This document shows positions 6,859-14,749 of a DNA stretch of 17,836 bases, piece after piece. Both the position numbers and the translations under genes were made by a program. The notes below the pieces were generated by a model. The model was not told the DNA's origin. It saw nothing but the letters and a program-made list of their open reading frames with translations, and did no database searches. Each line of letters opens with the position of its first letter. The stretch's first letter is position 1. Location: assembly GCA_023269295.1 (NCBI GenBank), contig JAHFTU010000014.1, forward strand, positions 1 to 17,836, written 5' to 3'. The stretch comes from Candidatus Woesearchaeota archaeon (GTDB lineage Archaea; Nanobdellota; Nanobdellia; Woesearchaeales; UBA10216).

Positions 6859-8067
6859 ATGGCAACCGACGCTGGAAACAAGCAGTTTGACTTAGCCATA
6901 GTTGGCGGGCTCGGGCACGTCGGGCTGCCGCTCGGAATAACGTTTGCGGATGCAGGGCTCAAGGTTTGCCTTTACGACGTGAACAAAGAATACGCCGAAA
7001 CAGTAAAGCGCGGCGAACTGCCATTCATTGAATACGGCGCAGAGCCAATCCTGAAGAAAGTTCTCGGCAATAAGTTCCTGACAATTTCCCTTGACCAGGC
7101 TGACCTTTCAAAAGCCAGGCACATAATTGTTGCAATAGGCACGCCTGTGGACGAGTACCTCAACCCGAAAACAAGGCAGTTCCTGGAGATAATAGCCAAA
7201 CTGAAAAAGAATTTTGACAGCAGCCAGACCATAATGATAAGAAGCACAATTTACCCAAACACCTGCAAGCAGGTGCTGAACGTGCTGAGCGACAGCGGGA
7301 AAGAGCAGTGGAACGTCGCATACTGCCCTGAAAGAATCATACAGGGCTATGCAATGAGGGAATTGCTCGAGTTGCCGCAGCTAGTAGCAGGCTTTAGCGA
7401 CAAGGCGATAAAGGATGCAACAGACATTTTCGGCAAAATCTCGCCAAAAATAATTCACGTCTCAATGGGAGAGGCAGAGCTGGCAAAACTATTTGCAAAC
7501 GCCTGGAGATACATACAGTTCGCCATAACAAACCAGTTCTACATGATAGCGCACAACTTCGGAGTGGACTATAACAGCCTGCGAAACGCCATGAGGGACG
7601 GCTACAAGAGGGCAGAAACATTGCCCACAGCCGGATTTGCAGCAGGGCCCTGCCTGCTAAAGGACACCATGCAGCTGGCAGCCTTCAACCCCAACAGCTT
7701 CCTGCTCGGCCATGCAGCAATGATTGTCAACGAGGGCCTGCCGAATTTCATCGTTGAAGACTTGAGAAAAAAGCACGACCTCTCAAAAACAAAAGTCGGC
7801 ATCCTAGGAATGGCCTTCAAGGCAGACATTGATGATGTCAGGGATTCGCTCTCCTTCAAACTTGGAAAGATTTTAAGGTTCCACGGCGCAAAGGTCTACT
7901 ACTCTGATGAATACGCCAAGAACCCTGACTTTGTCACAAAAGAAGAGCTCATCAGGGAAAGCGAAGTAATCATAGTGGCTGTCCCGCACACAGCGTACAA
8001 AGGGCTTGCGATACCGAAAGGCAAGGAAGTCATAGACCTTTGGAGCATTGCCAAGCAAGAGCAGTAA
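6859..8067 (+). CDS. Nucleotide-sugar dehydrogenase (UDP-glucose/UDP-ManNAc dehydrogenase family)
   Basis: The enzyme oxidises the C6 alcohol of a UDP-sugar to a uronic acid with two NAD+. From ATG 6859 it has 402 residues, near the usual 400-440. The N-terminal Rossmann motif GGLGHVGLPLG follows a short tail; CPERIIQGYAMREL and LANAW/KLFANAWRY blocks mark the central helix. GPCLLKD holds the catalytic Cys (265), and the C-terminal nucleotide domain has GILGMAFKADIDDVRDS. The CPERI and LPQLVAG stretches lean towards the WecC/UDP-ManNAc group, but the substrate is not certain. A TTG six bases upstream is possible as start, but ATG 6859 is placed better behind GGGGGA. It is the first gene of a tight operon: the next gene starts three bases after its stop. 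Confidence 0.88.
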   Translation: MATDAGNKQFDLAIVGGLGHVGLPLGITFADAGLKVCLYDVNKEYAETVKRGELPFIEYGAEPILKKVLGNKFLTISLDQADLSKARHIIVAIGTPVDEYLNPKTRQFLEIIAKLKKNFDSSQTIMIRSTIYPNTCKQVLNVLSDSGKEQWNVAYCPERIIQGYAMRELLELPQLVAGFSDKAIKDATDIFGKISPKIIHVSMGEAELAKLFANAWRYIQFAITNQFYMIAHNFGVDYNSLRNAMRDGYKRAETLPTAGFAAGPCLLKDTMQLAAFNPNSFLLGHAAMIVNEGLPNFIVEDLRKKHDLSKTKVGILGMAFKADIDDVRDSLSFKLGKILRFHGAKVYYSDEYAKNPDFVTKEELIRESEVIIVAVPHTAYKGLAIPKGKEVIDLWSIAKQEQ

Positions 8068-8070
8068 AAC

Positions 8071-8826
8071 ATGAAATACAACAAAATTCTGCTGACCGGC
8101 GGCTCAGGAAACCTAGGCAGGCACATAATAAGCTCTGGAAAGCTCAAAAACATCCTTGCGCCGAGCAGCCAGGAACTGGACATAACAAACGCCGCTGCCG
8201 TTGAAAAGTTCTTCTCGCAAAACGACTTTGATGCCGTAATACACTGCGCAGCCATGGCACGGGTCAGCGAGTGCGAAAAAGAACCGGCAAAAGCAATAGC
8301 CACGAACATAATAGGGACTGCCAATCTTGTGGCAGCTGCGATAAAAAAAGAAAAAGGGACAGGCAGGAAAATAAGGTTCGTCCAAATCTCAACAGATGGC
8401 GTTTACCAAAGCACAAAGGGGAATTACTCTGAGGAGGACGCCACCATGCCCTACAATTTTTACGGTTGGACAAAGCTCGGAGCAGAGTCAGCTGTGCACG
8501 CCCTCACAAACTTCTGCATCATACGAACACGGTTCTTTGACACGAAAAACATAAAGTATGACGAATACGCAAATGACTCTTACACGTCAATGATACCTGC
8601 AGGAGAGCTGGCCAAGGCAATAGCAATAATGCTGGAGAGCGATTTTAAAGGAGTAATAAATATCGGCGGCAGCAGGGTGTCTGACTACGAGGCCCTCAAA
8701 AAATTTAAGCCTTCGATAAAGCCGTGCAAGTTTGCCGACATACAAGGAAAAGTCCCATTTAGACTATCAAAGGACGCTTCAATGAACATCTCACTGTGGA
8801 AAAAGATGCAGGGGCAGCAGAAATGA
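8071..8826 (+). CDS. RmlD-like SDR reductase (dTDP-4-dehydrorhamnose reductase family)
   Basis: The 251-residue protein is an extended SDR of the RmlD type, which reduces the C4 ketone of a nucleotide-linked 6-deoxy-4-keto sugar using NAD(P)H. It has TGGSGNLG at 9-16, STDGVY at 107-112 and YGWTK with Tyr131 and Lys135. The short length (RmlD is near 290) and the N/LG form of the nucleotide motif fit RmlD better than the epimerases. No rmlA, rmlB or rmlC is visible, so its partner here is more likely the CDP-4-keto-6-deoxyglucose made by rfbF and rfbG, or the C-methylated product. The gene ends in an ATGA overlap with the next one. Family sure, substrate inferred. Confidence 0.8.
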   Translation: MKYNKILLTGGSGNLGRHIISSGKLKNILAPSSQELDITNAAAVEKFFSQNDFDAVIHCAAMARVSECEKEPAKAIATNIIGTANLVAAAIKKEKGTGRKIRFVQISTDGVYQSTKGNYSEEDATMPYNFYGWTKLGAESAVHALTNFCIIRTRFFDTKNIKYDEYANDSYTSMIPAGELAKAIAIMLESDFKGVINIGGSRVSDYEALKKFKPSIKPCKFADIQGKVPFRLSKDASMNISLWKKMQGQQK

Positions 8827-9563
8827 AAAAAGAAAAAGCTGCAGCCAGGGTGAAACTTTCAATACTGATGCCTGTGAGGAACGAGGGCGTCAACCTCAGG
8901 ATGATACTTAAGATAATCAACGCACTCATGGAAGTGCCTTATGAAATACTCGTAGTTTACGACAGCCCTGACGACGACAGCATACCAGTCGCAACTGCAA
9001 TGCAAAAAAAATACCCTGCAGTAAGGCCGCTCCACAACCCGCATGGCAGGGGAGTAGTAAACGCCGTGAGATCAGGGGTAACAGCTGCGCGTGGAGAGTA
9101 CGTGCTAATACTGCCTGCTGATGACATGGGCGCAATCTTCGGCATAAACCCAATGCTGGCAGAGATTGAAAAAGGCTATGACTTAGTAAGCGCAACAAGG
9201 TACGCAAAAGGCGGGAAAGTTGTCGGCGGGGCAATTTCAAGCAGGCTGCTTTCAAGAATTGCCAACAAACTATTCATAATCTTCGCAGGCTCAGCAATGA
9301 CAGACTCAACAGTAGGCATAAAGATGTTCAGGCGCGAGGTGTTTGATAGGATAAAGTTTGAATGCAACCCTGTGGGATGGGCATTTGCGTTTGAAATGGC
9401 AATCAAAGCGCAGCTCCTCGGCTTGAAAACATCAGAAGTGCCAATAGTTTCAATAAACCGCTTTTACGGCGGGACATCAACATTCAAGCTCAAGCGGTGG
9501 ATAACAGAATACATAAAGTGGTTCGCATGGGGACTATTCAACGTGAGGTTCAGAAGAAGATGA
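8823..9563 (+). CDS. GT2 glycosyltransferase, dolichyl-phosphate-sugar synthase type
   Basis: This cytoplasmic GT-A protein of 246 residues has the layout of polyprenyl/dolichyl-phosphate mannose or glucose synthases: MPVRNEG at 16-22, a DSPDDDS nucleotide-binding acidic block at 47-53, PADDMG at 98-103 as the metal-binding DxD equivalent, and DSTVGIKMF at 161-169, matching the 'SDPTSGFR.F' block. No membrane helix follows, so it would be a DPM1-like single-domain enzyme. It would load a sugar on a lipid phosphate, giving the donor for the GT-C proteins upstream. ATG 8823 overlaps the previous stop (ATGA); a longer in-frame start at 8796 would overlap by 31 bases and adds no family residues. 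Confidence 0.82.
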   Translation: MKKEKAAARVKLSILMPVRNEGVNLRMILKIINALMEVPYEILVVYDSPDDDSIPVATAMQKKYPAVRPLHNPHGRGVVNAVRSGVTAARGEYVLILPADDMGAIFGINPMLAEIEKGYDLVSATRYAKGGKVVGGAISSRLLSRIANKLFIIFAGSAMTDSTVGIKMFRREVFDRIKFECNPVGWAFAFEMAIKAQLLGLKTSEVPIVSINRFYGGTSTFKLKRWITEYIKWFAWGLFNVRFRRR

Positions 9564-10573
9564 AAAAGAAAAAATACCTTGTCACAGGAGGAAGCGGGTT
9601 CATCGGAAGCGCAATAGTCAGGAGGCTCGTGAAAGAAGGCCACGGAGTAAGAGTTCTTGACAATGACATAAGAGGGGCTTCTGAGCGGCTAAAAGACGTT
9701 GCAAACGAGATAGAAATTGTGCAGGCAGACGTGCGCGATGCAGAAGCAGTCCAAAAGGCATGCAAGGGCGTTGACAGCGCAATCCACCTGGCCTACCTGC
9801 AGGGAACGCAGTTCTTCTACACAAAGCCAGAGCTCGTGCTTGACATAGGCGTCAAAGGGATTGTAAACGTCATTGACGGCTGCATAAATGAAAATGTTCG
9901 CGAGCTGATTTTGGCATCAAGCTCCGAAGTGTACAACATGCCGCCAAAAATTCCAACTGATGAGAGCGCGCCCCTGGTCATTCCAGACCCTCTTAACCCA
10001 AGGTACTCATACTCCTCAGGCAAGATAATAAGCGAGATGATGGTAATAAACCACGGCAGGAAGCACTTTGACCGTGCAGTTATTTTCAGGCCGCACAATG
10101 TCTACGGCCCTGACATGGGATGGGAGCACGTGGTCCCGCAGCTGGTAATGAAAATAAAGAAAATCGCAGCTGCAACTACGGAAAAGAAAATTAAAGTGCC
10201 AATACAAGGCACAGGAAAGGAAACCAGGGCATTTATTTTCATTGACGACTTTGTTGATGGGCTGATGCTGGTGCTGGAGAAAGGCGAGCACCTCGGAATT
10301 TACCACATCGGGACAATGGACGAAAGGCAGATTACAGAGGTAGCAGCTGAAATCGGGAAAAGCTTTGGCCGCGAGATAATAATCGTGCCGGGCGAGCTTG
10401 CCAAAGGCTCGCCAACGCGAAGGTGCCCTGACATCACAAAGTTGAAAAAGCTTGGCTTCAAGCCCAAGACATTGTTGAGGGACGGGCTGCGCATGACAGC
10501 AAAGTGGTATGACCAGAACTCTGACAAGCAGCCAAAAGTTTCAGAAGAAACAGGAAAGCTCTATGAAAGATAA
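9560..10573 (+). CDS. NAD-dependent epimerase/dehydratase (extended SDR)
   Basis: The 337-residue protein has TGGSGFIG at 9-16, SSSEVY at 120-125 and the catalytic YSSGK with Tyr151 and Lys155, then FRPHNVYGPDMGWEHVVPQ, common to GalE-like UDP- and dTDP-sugar epimerases. A substrate-binding region follows, with GTGKETRAFIFIDD. It could be a 4-epimerase or a 4-ketoreductase of the branched sugar pathway; the sequence does not choose. The ATG at 9560 forms ATGA with the previous stop and has GAGGT at 9545-9549 as ribosome binding site; an in-frame extension from 9497 lies fully inside the previous gene and is not used. The end overlaps the methyltransferase gene by 11 bases. Confidence 0.82.
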   Translation: MKKKKYLVTGGSGFIGSAIVRRLVKEGHGVRVLDNDIRGASERLKDVANEIEIVQADVRDAEAVQKACKGVDSAIHLAYLQGTQFFYTKPELVLDIGVKGIVNVIDGCINENVRELILASSSEVYNMPPKIPTDESAPLVIPDPLNPRYSYSSGKIISEMMVINHGRKHFDRAVIFRPHNVYGPDMGWEHVVPQLVMKIKKIAAATTEKKIKVPIQGTGKETRAFIFIDDFVDGLMLVLEKGEHLGIYHIGTMDERQITEVAAEIGKSFGREIIIVPGELAKGSPTRRCPDITKLKKLGFKPKTLLRDGLRMTAKWYDQNSDKQPKVSEETGKLYER

Positions 10574-11831
10574 TGCAACCAAACTAGCGTACAACACAGG
10601 CTCAAGCGTTGTTGTAGAACAGTGCCAAGTATGCAGCCATGACAAGCTTGAAAGCGTGCTTTTCCTAGGCTACCTGCCGCCGGTAAACACAATGCACCCT
10701 ATAGGCCAAAGGCCGCATGAGCAGCCGAGCTACCCTGCGCAAATGCTTTACTGTTCGAGATGCGGCCTGGTGCAGCTCGGGCTCATTGTGGACCCAAAAA
10801 TACTCTTCCCGCCAGAATACCCGTACACAAGCAGCACAACCAAGATACTAAGGGACAACTTTGCCGAGCTATATCAGGAATGCAAGACCCTTGTGAAGCT
10901 CGGAAAGGATGACCTGATTGTGGACATTGGCAGCAACGACGGCAACCTGCTGAGCAACTTCAAGGACAACCACAGAGTGCTGGGAATAACGCCTGAGGAA
11001 ATCGGCAAGATTGCCATCGAAAGGGGAATTCCAACTGTCATTTCATACTTCAGCTATGACCTGGCAAAGAAAATAGCTGCTGAGAAGGGAAAAGCAAAGA
11101 TAATAACAGCCACCAATGTTTTTGCCCACATAGAAAACATCCACCATATCCTGGACGGCATACTAGAGCTTCTGGGAGAGGATGGCGTGTTCATTTCAGA
11201 ATCACACTACCTGCTGTCTTTGATAGAAACACTGCAGTACGATACAATCTACCACGAACATCTTCGATATTATTCGCTGCACAGCCTCAAGTACCTGCTT
11301 GAGATGCACGGGCTTGAGGTAATCCACGCCAAAAAAATACCAACCCACGGCGGCTCAATCAGGGTTTATGCTGCGCGAAAAGGAAGGCACCCTGTGAAGA
11401 CAACTGTTGCCGAGCTGCTTGAAGAGGAAAAACCCATTGTGCTTGACAAGAAAAGCCTGCTTGAGTTCAGGGACAGCGTGGTTGTCTCAAAGCTTGCGCT
11501 TCATGCGCTGCTGCTTGGCATCAAAAAGCAGAGAAAGAAGGTTTACGGCATAGGAGCGCCTTCAAGGGCAAGCACATTAGTGAATTATGTTGGCATAGAC
11601 AACGGCATCATGGACTGTGTGCTTGAAATAAAAGGCTCGCACAAGGTCGGCAAGTACATGCCAGGCACACTCATACCAGTGCTGGACGAAGCAAAGCTTT
11701 ACGAAGACCAGCCGGAGTACGCAATGCTCCTGTCATGGCACATCGCAGACGAGCTCATGCCAAAGATAAAGGCAAAAGGCTTCAAAGGCGCGTTCATAAT
11801 ACCGCTGCCAGAGCCGAGAGTTGTAAAATAA
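10563..11831 (+). CDS. Nucleotide-sugar C-methyltransferase (TylC3/TcaB9 type)
   Basis: The 422-residue enzyme has all three parts of the sugar 3-C-methyltransferase family. An N-terminal zinc-binding domain has Cys21, Cys24, Cys64 and Cys67. A central SAM-binding Rossmann domain has VDIGSNDGNLL at 120-130. The C-terminal domain has YHEHLRYYS (Tyr230, His231, Glu232, His233), THGGS at 261-265 and VYGIGAPSRAS at 327-337. In TcaB9 and TylC3 such enzymes methylate C3 of a 4-keto-6-deoxy sugar, with the His/Glu of this block as the general base. Here the substrate would be the CDP-4-keto-6-deoxyglucose made by rfbF and rfbG downstream; a TDP-sugar is less likely because no rmlA or rmlB is visible. 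The start at 10563 is inside the previous gene's end; a longer frame from 10509 overlaps it by 65 bases. Confidence 0.85.
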   Translation: MKDNATKLAYNTGSSVVVEQCQVCSHDKLESVLFLGYLPPVNTMHPIGQRPHEQPSYPAQMLYCSRCGLVQLGLIVDPKILFPPEYPYTSSTTKILRDNFAELYQECKTLVKLGKDDLIVDIGSNDGNLLSNFKDNHRVLGITPEEIGKIAIERGIPTVISYFSYDLAKKIAAEKGKAKIITATNVFAHIENIHHILDGILELLGEDGVFISESHYLLSLIETLQYDTIYHEHLRYYSLHSLKYLLEMHGLEVIHAKKIPTHGGSIRVYAARKGRHPVKTTVAELLEEEKPIVLDKKSLLEFRDSVVVSKLALHALLLGIKKQRKKVYGIGAPSRASTLVNYVGIDNGIMDCVLEIKGSHKVGKYMPGTLIPVLDEAKLYEDQPEYAMLLSWHIADELMPKIKAKGFKGAFIIPLPEPRVVK

Positions 11832-11845
11832 AAATTATTACAAAA

Positions 11846-11938
11846 ATGACTTATGATGATTTCCTGCGCAAGATACAGCAGCCAAAGATAAAGGAACTCT
11901 GGGACAACGCCGAAGACGAAGCGTGGGAACATGCATAA
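11846..11938 (+). CDS. 30-residue antitoxin-tail-like peptide
   Basis: ATG 11846 to TAA 11936-11938 encodes 30 residues: a short DFLRK helix followed by IKELWDNAEDEAWEHA. The 'LWDN.EDEAW' tail is common at the C-terminus of small archaeal antitoxins, and it matches the tail of the 57-residue protein at 1989-2162 (NWLRKEEGKAWEHL). It lies 14 bases after the methyltransferase stop, without a toxin partner next to it. It may be a real micro-protein, the remnant of an antitoxin gene, or the stand-alone C-terminal part of one. A longer frame from 11735 lies inside the methyltransferase gene and lacks support. Confidence 0.4.
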   Translation: MTYDDFLRKIQQPKIKELWDNAEDEAWEHA

Positions 11939-11951
11939 GCTCAGACACTGA

Positions 11952-11970
11952 AAACAGTTACTGTTTCTTT
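11952..11970 (+). terminator. Hairpin with T-rich tail, possible terminator
   Basis: AAACAGT (11952-11958) and ACTGTTT (11960-11966) surround a single T and are followed by CTTTT. It sits just after the operon's last small gene, where a transcript would end. The loop is very short, so in RNA the stem would open to about five pairs. Confidence 0.4.
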
Positions 11971-11977
11971 TGCCATA

Positions 11978-12036
11978 CCCAGTACCTGACAGAAGACGCG
12001 TTTAAGTTTAGCGCTAAACCTCAGGCCGTAACTGGG
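11978..12036. repeat. Nested inverted repeats ahead of the second operon
   Basis: CCCAGT (11978-11983) faces ACTGGG (12031-12036), CCTGA (11985-11989) faces TCAGG (12021-12025), and the interior holds a perfect 14-base palindrome, GTTTAGCGCTAAAC (12006-12019). This forms a stem with an internal side and a second hairpin at its tip. It lies upstream of the predicted TATA box at 12046, so it would be outside the mRNA from that promoter: an operator array or a separate small RNA is conceivable. Confidence 0.45.
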
Positions 12037-12045
12037 CGTAGAAAC

Positions 12046-12055
12046 ATATTTAAAG
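12046..12055 (+). promoter_or_regulatory. TATA box for the 12096 operon
   Basis: ATATTTAAAG, preceded by GAAAC, predicts a transcription start near 12077. This gives a leader of about 19 bases that holds GGTGA at 12084-12088 as ribosome binding site, seven bases before ATG 12096. The leader also has a four-codon frame (ATG GTG AAA AAA TAA, 12082-12096) whose stop overlaps the true start as TAATG. Confidence 0.5.
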
Positions 12056-12095
12056 CCAAAACCAAGACGCCCTGACGGGGAATGGTGAAAAAATA

Positions 12096-12986
12096 ATGAA
12101 CGTTGTTGTCAGCATACCGGCCTATAATGAAGAAGCAACCATAGCAGCCGTTGTAAGGAAGATAAAGGAAGTTCTCGGAAAGCACCGCAACTACAGCTAC
12201 AGGGTAATGGTTGTGGATGACGGCTCAAGCGACAGGACCGCCGAGGCTGCCAAGGCAGAAGGCGCGCACGTTTACTCCCACCCGAAAAACTACGGCCTTG
12301 CCGAAACATTCAGGACAGAAATCCAGCAGTTCCTCAAGCTCAAGCCAGAAGCAGAAGTCATGGTCCACATCGACGCTGACGGCCAGTACAAGGCCGAGGA
12401 AATACCTGTGCTGCTGAAAAAAATGGAGGAAGGGTATGACTTTGTCCTCGGCTCAAGGTTCAAAGGCCACATTGAAAGCATGCCGCTCATCAAAAGGATG
12501 GGCAACAAGGCATTCTCAAAAGTGGTTTCCCAAATAACGCGGACAAAAGTGTCAGACGCACAGTCAGGATTCAGGGCATTCACAAGGGAAGTGGCAGAGG
12601 GCATCAAGATAATCTCAGACCACACCTACACGCAGGAGCAGGTAATCAAAGTAGTTAATGGCAAGTTCAAGGTTGCCGAGGTGCCTGTGTACTTTGCAGA
12701 AAGGAAAGGAAAAAGCAGGCTCATAAGAAACCCGTTTGAATACGCAGCCAAGGCGTGGGTAAACATCTTCAGGATTTACAGGGACTATGAGCCATTAAGG
12801 TTCTTTGGGCTGGTGGGCGGCCTGATATTCCTGGCAGGATTTGCCCTTGGGCTGAGGCTGCTTTACTTCTACTTCACAACAGGCATAATAGGCCACGTCC
12901 CCAGCTTGATACTCAGCATGCTGCTCACAAGCGTTGGCGTGCAGATAATAACGTTCGGATTTTTGGCAGACATGATTAAAAAATAG
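12096..12986 (+). CDS. GT2 glycosyltransferase with C-terminal membrane anchor (AglJ/DPM type)
   Basis: This 296-residue protein has a GT-A domain with PAYNEE at 8-13, DDGSSD at 41-46, DADGQ at 93-97 (the metal-binding DxD) and DAQSGFRAF at 154-162, followed by two hydrophobic helices at about 236-256 and 268-292. This is the plan of archaeal polyprenyl-phosphate-sugar synthases, such as the one that starts N-glycan building in haloarchaea (AglJ), and of bacterial ArnC-like enzymes. It would attach a sugar from a nucleotide donor to a lipid phosphate at the inner membrane face. It is first in an operon with rfbF and rfbG, which hints that a CDP-sugar may be the donor. GGTGA lies seven bases before the start. 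Family firm, donor sugar unknown. Confidence 0.83.
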   Translation: MNVVVSIPAYNEEATIAAVVRKIKEVLGKHRNYSYRVMVVDDGSSDRTAEAAKAEGAHVYSHPKNYGLAETFRTEIQQFLKLKPEAEVMVHIDADGQYKAEEIPVLLKKMEEGYDFVLGSRFKGHIESMPLIKRMGNKAFSKVVSQITRTKVSDAQSGFRAFTREVAEGIKIISDHTYTQEQVIKVVNGKFKVAEVPVYFAERKGKSRLIRNPFEYAAKAWVNIFRIYRDYEPLRFFGLVGGLIFLAGFALGLRLLYFYFTTGIIGHVPSLILSMLLTSVGVQIITFGFLADMIKK

Positions 12987-13003
12987 AAAAACAAGAGACA
13001 AAG

Positions 13004-13771
13004 ATGAAAGTCGTGATTTTGTGCGGTGGGAAGGGAACACGTTTCAGGGAATACCCTGAGGAAATACCAAAGCCACTGGCTCCTGTAGGGGGAAAGCCGA
13101 TGCTGTGGCACCTGATGAAGGCCTATTCACATTACGGCTACAAGGACTTCATACTATGCCTTGGCTACAAGGGTGACATGATAAAAAAATACTTCATAGA
13201 GGAAGAGTGGAGGGCAGCTGACTTCACCATGAACCTCAGGAACAAGCAGAAGCAAACGCTGGCAACAGGCGAGGAAGAGGACTGGAACATAACATTCGCA
13301 GATACAGGAGTAGAGACAAACACCGGCGGACGGCTCAAAAGGATAGAAAAGTACATACCAGGGAGCGAGGACTTCTTCGCAACCTACGGCGACGGCCTTG
13401 CAAACGTAAACATAAATGAGCTGCTGGAATTCCATAAAAAGAAAGGAAAGATTGCCACCATCACCACGCTCAGGCCATACTCGCAGTTCGGCATCGTTGA
13501 AATGGACGACAGCATCGTGACCAGCTTCAAGGAAAAGCCCAAGCTTGACTACTGGATAAACGGCGGGTTCTTTGTTTTCAAGAAAGAGGTTTTCAGCCAC
13601 ATCGGCGACAATGACGTGCTGGAGAAAAAGCCTTTTGAAACACTCGCTGCAAAAAAAGAGATAGCAGCATACAAGTTTGACGGCTTCTGGCAGTGCATGG
13701 ACACCTTCAAGGACTACCAAAGCTTTAACGAGCTGTGGGAGAAAGGCGCGCCGTGGAAGGTTTGGAAGTGA
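13004..13771 (+). CDS. rfbF: Glucose-1-phosphate cytidylyltransferase
   Basis: The enzyme makes CDP-glucose from CTP and glucose-1-phosphate in the cytoplasm, the entry point of CDP-sugar pathways. Its 255 residues match the usual ~257. The nucleotidyltransferase signature GGKGTRFREYPEEIPKPL starts at 8, with Lys23-Pro24; YGDG at 128-131 holds the metal-binding Asp130; SFKEKP at 174-179 and NGGFFVF at 186-192 follow. The 'FREYPEEIPKP' form separates RfbF from RmlA and UTP-using enzymes. It starts 17 bases after the preceding stop and is followed six bases later by the dehydratase it feeds. No strong ribosome binding site is visible. This is one of the surest calls in the window. Confidence 0.93.
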   Translation: MKVVILCGGKGTRFREYPEEIPKPLAPVGGKPMLWHLMKAYSHYGYKDFILCLGYKGDMIKKYFIEEEWRAADFTMNLRNKQKQTLATGEEEDWNITFADTGVETNTGGRLKRIEKYIPGSEDFFATYGDGLANVNINELLEFHKKKGKIATITTLRPYSQFGIVEMDDSIVTSFKEKPKLDYWINGGFFVFKKEVFSHIGDNDVLEKKPFETLAAKKEIAAYKFDGFWQCMDTFKDYQSFNELWEKGAPWKVWK

Positions 13772-13777
13772 CTTACC

Positions 13778-14749
13778 ATGTTTAACTGGAAAGGCAAGAA
13801 CGTTTTCGTGACAGGAGGCAACGGCTTCCTGGGAAGCTGGCTTGTCAACGACCTTGTGAAGAGGAGGGCCAATGTCACGTGCATCATACGCGACATTGTC
13901 AAGGACTCCAACCTCAAGCTCCTGGAACTGATGGGCAAGATAGACATCGTCAAGGGCACAATTGAGGATTACAGGACAGTAGAACGGGCCATGAACGAGC
14001 ACGAAGCCGAAGTGTGCTTCCACGTTGCAGCACAGGCAATTGTCGGGGTTGCAAACAAGTCGCCAATGTCAACCTTTGAAACAAACATAAGGGGAACATG
14101 GAATGTCCTTGAGGCGTGCAGGCAGGTAGGCGTGAAAAGGACTGTAGTTGCATCAAGCGACAAGGCCTATGGGGAACACGAAAAGCTGCCATACAAAGAG
14201 GACTTCAGCCTGAACGGGCTGACACCTTACGAGGCATCAAAAAGCTGCACAGACATACTCGCAAGGGCCTATGCAAAGACTTACGGCCTGCCGGTTGCGG
14301 TGACAAGATGCGGCAACATCTACGGCGGCGGGGACCTGAACCTGAGCAGGATAATACCCGGAACAATAAAATCTGTGCTGGACAACGAAAGGCCGGTAAT
14401 AAGAAGCGACGGAACGCCAATAAGGGACTACATTTATGTTCTTGACGCTGTGGCTGCCTACATTGCGCTGGCAGAGCAGCTTGACAGGAAAGAAGTCTGC
14501 GGGGAAGCATTTAACTTTGGTACAGAACAGCCAATAAGCGTGCGGGAGCTGGTGAAGAAAATCATAGCTGCTTCCGGAAAGCGGATTGAGCCGCAGATAC
14601 TCAACCAGGCAAAGAACGAATTGCAGGCGCAGTACCTTGACTGGACAAAAGCCAAAAAAGTCCTTGGCTGGAAGCCAAAATACAAGCTTGACGACGGCCT
14701 GAAAGAAACAATCGGATGGTACAGGAAATTCTTTGGTGGCTCACGGTGA
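13778..14749 (+). CDS. rfbG: CDP-glucose 4,6-dehydratase
   Basis: The enzyme converts CDP-glucose to CDP-4-keto-6-deoxyglucose with a tightly bound NAD. The 323 residues (family ~350) show TGGNGFLGSW at 12-21, SSDKAYG at 126-132 in place of the usual STDE, as in known RfbG proteins, and the catalytic YEASK with Tyr151 and Lys155. CGNIYGGGDLNLSRIIPG follows, again typical of this dehydratase group. It lies directly after rfbF, so the pair gives the activated 4-keto-6-deoxy intermediate on which the C-methyltransferase and SDR enzymes upstream could act. Its stop overlaps a GTG start (GTGA at 14746-14749) of a SemiSWEET-like gene. A 289-residue open frame on the opposite strand over rfbF and rfbG is a shadow. 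Confidence 0.92.
   Translation: MFNWKGKNVFVTGGNGFLGSWLVNDLVKRRANVTCIIRDIVKDSNLKLLELMGKIDIVKGTIEDYRTVERAMNEHEAEVCFHVAAQAIVGVANKSPMSTFETNIRGTWNVLEACRQVGVKRTVVASSDKAYGEHEKLPYKEDFSLNGLTPYEASKSCTDILARAYAKTYGLPVAVTRCGNIYGGGDLNLSRIIPGTIKSVLDNERPVIRSDGTPIRDYIYVLDAVAAYIALAEQLDRKEVCGEAFNFGTEQPISVRELVKKIIAASGKRIEPQILNQAKNELQAQYLDWTKAKKVLGWKPKYKLDDGLKETIGWYRKFFGGSR

Noticed and set aside
8071..8826. Calling this gene rfbD/rmlD of a dTDP-rhamnose pathway
   Set aside because: No rmlA, rmlB or rmlC is in the window, the protein is short, and the neighbouring pathway is CDP-linked.
13154..14023. A 289-residue open frame on the minus strand
   Set aside because: It lies opposite rfbF and rfbG, which have all family motifs, and its own translation shows no recognisable domain; it is a shadow of their codon use.
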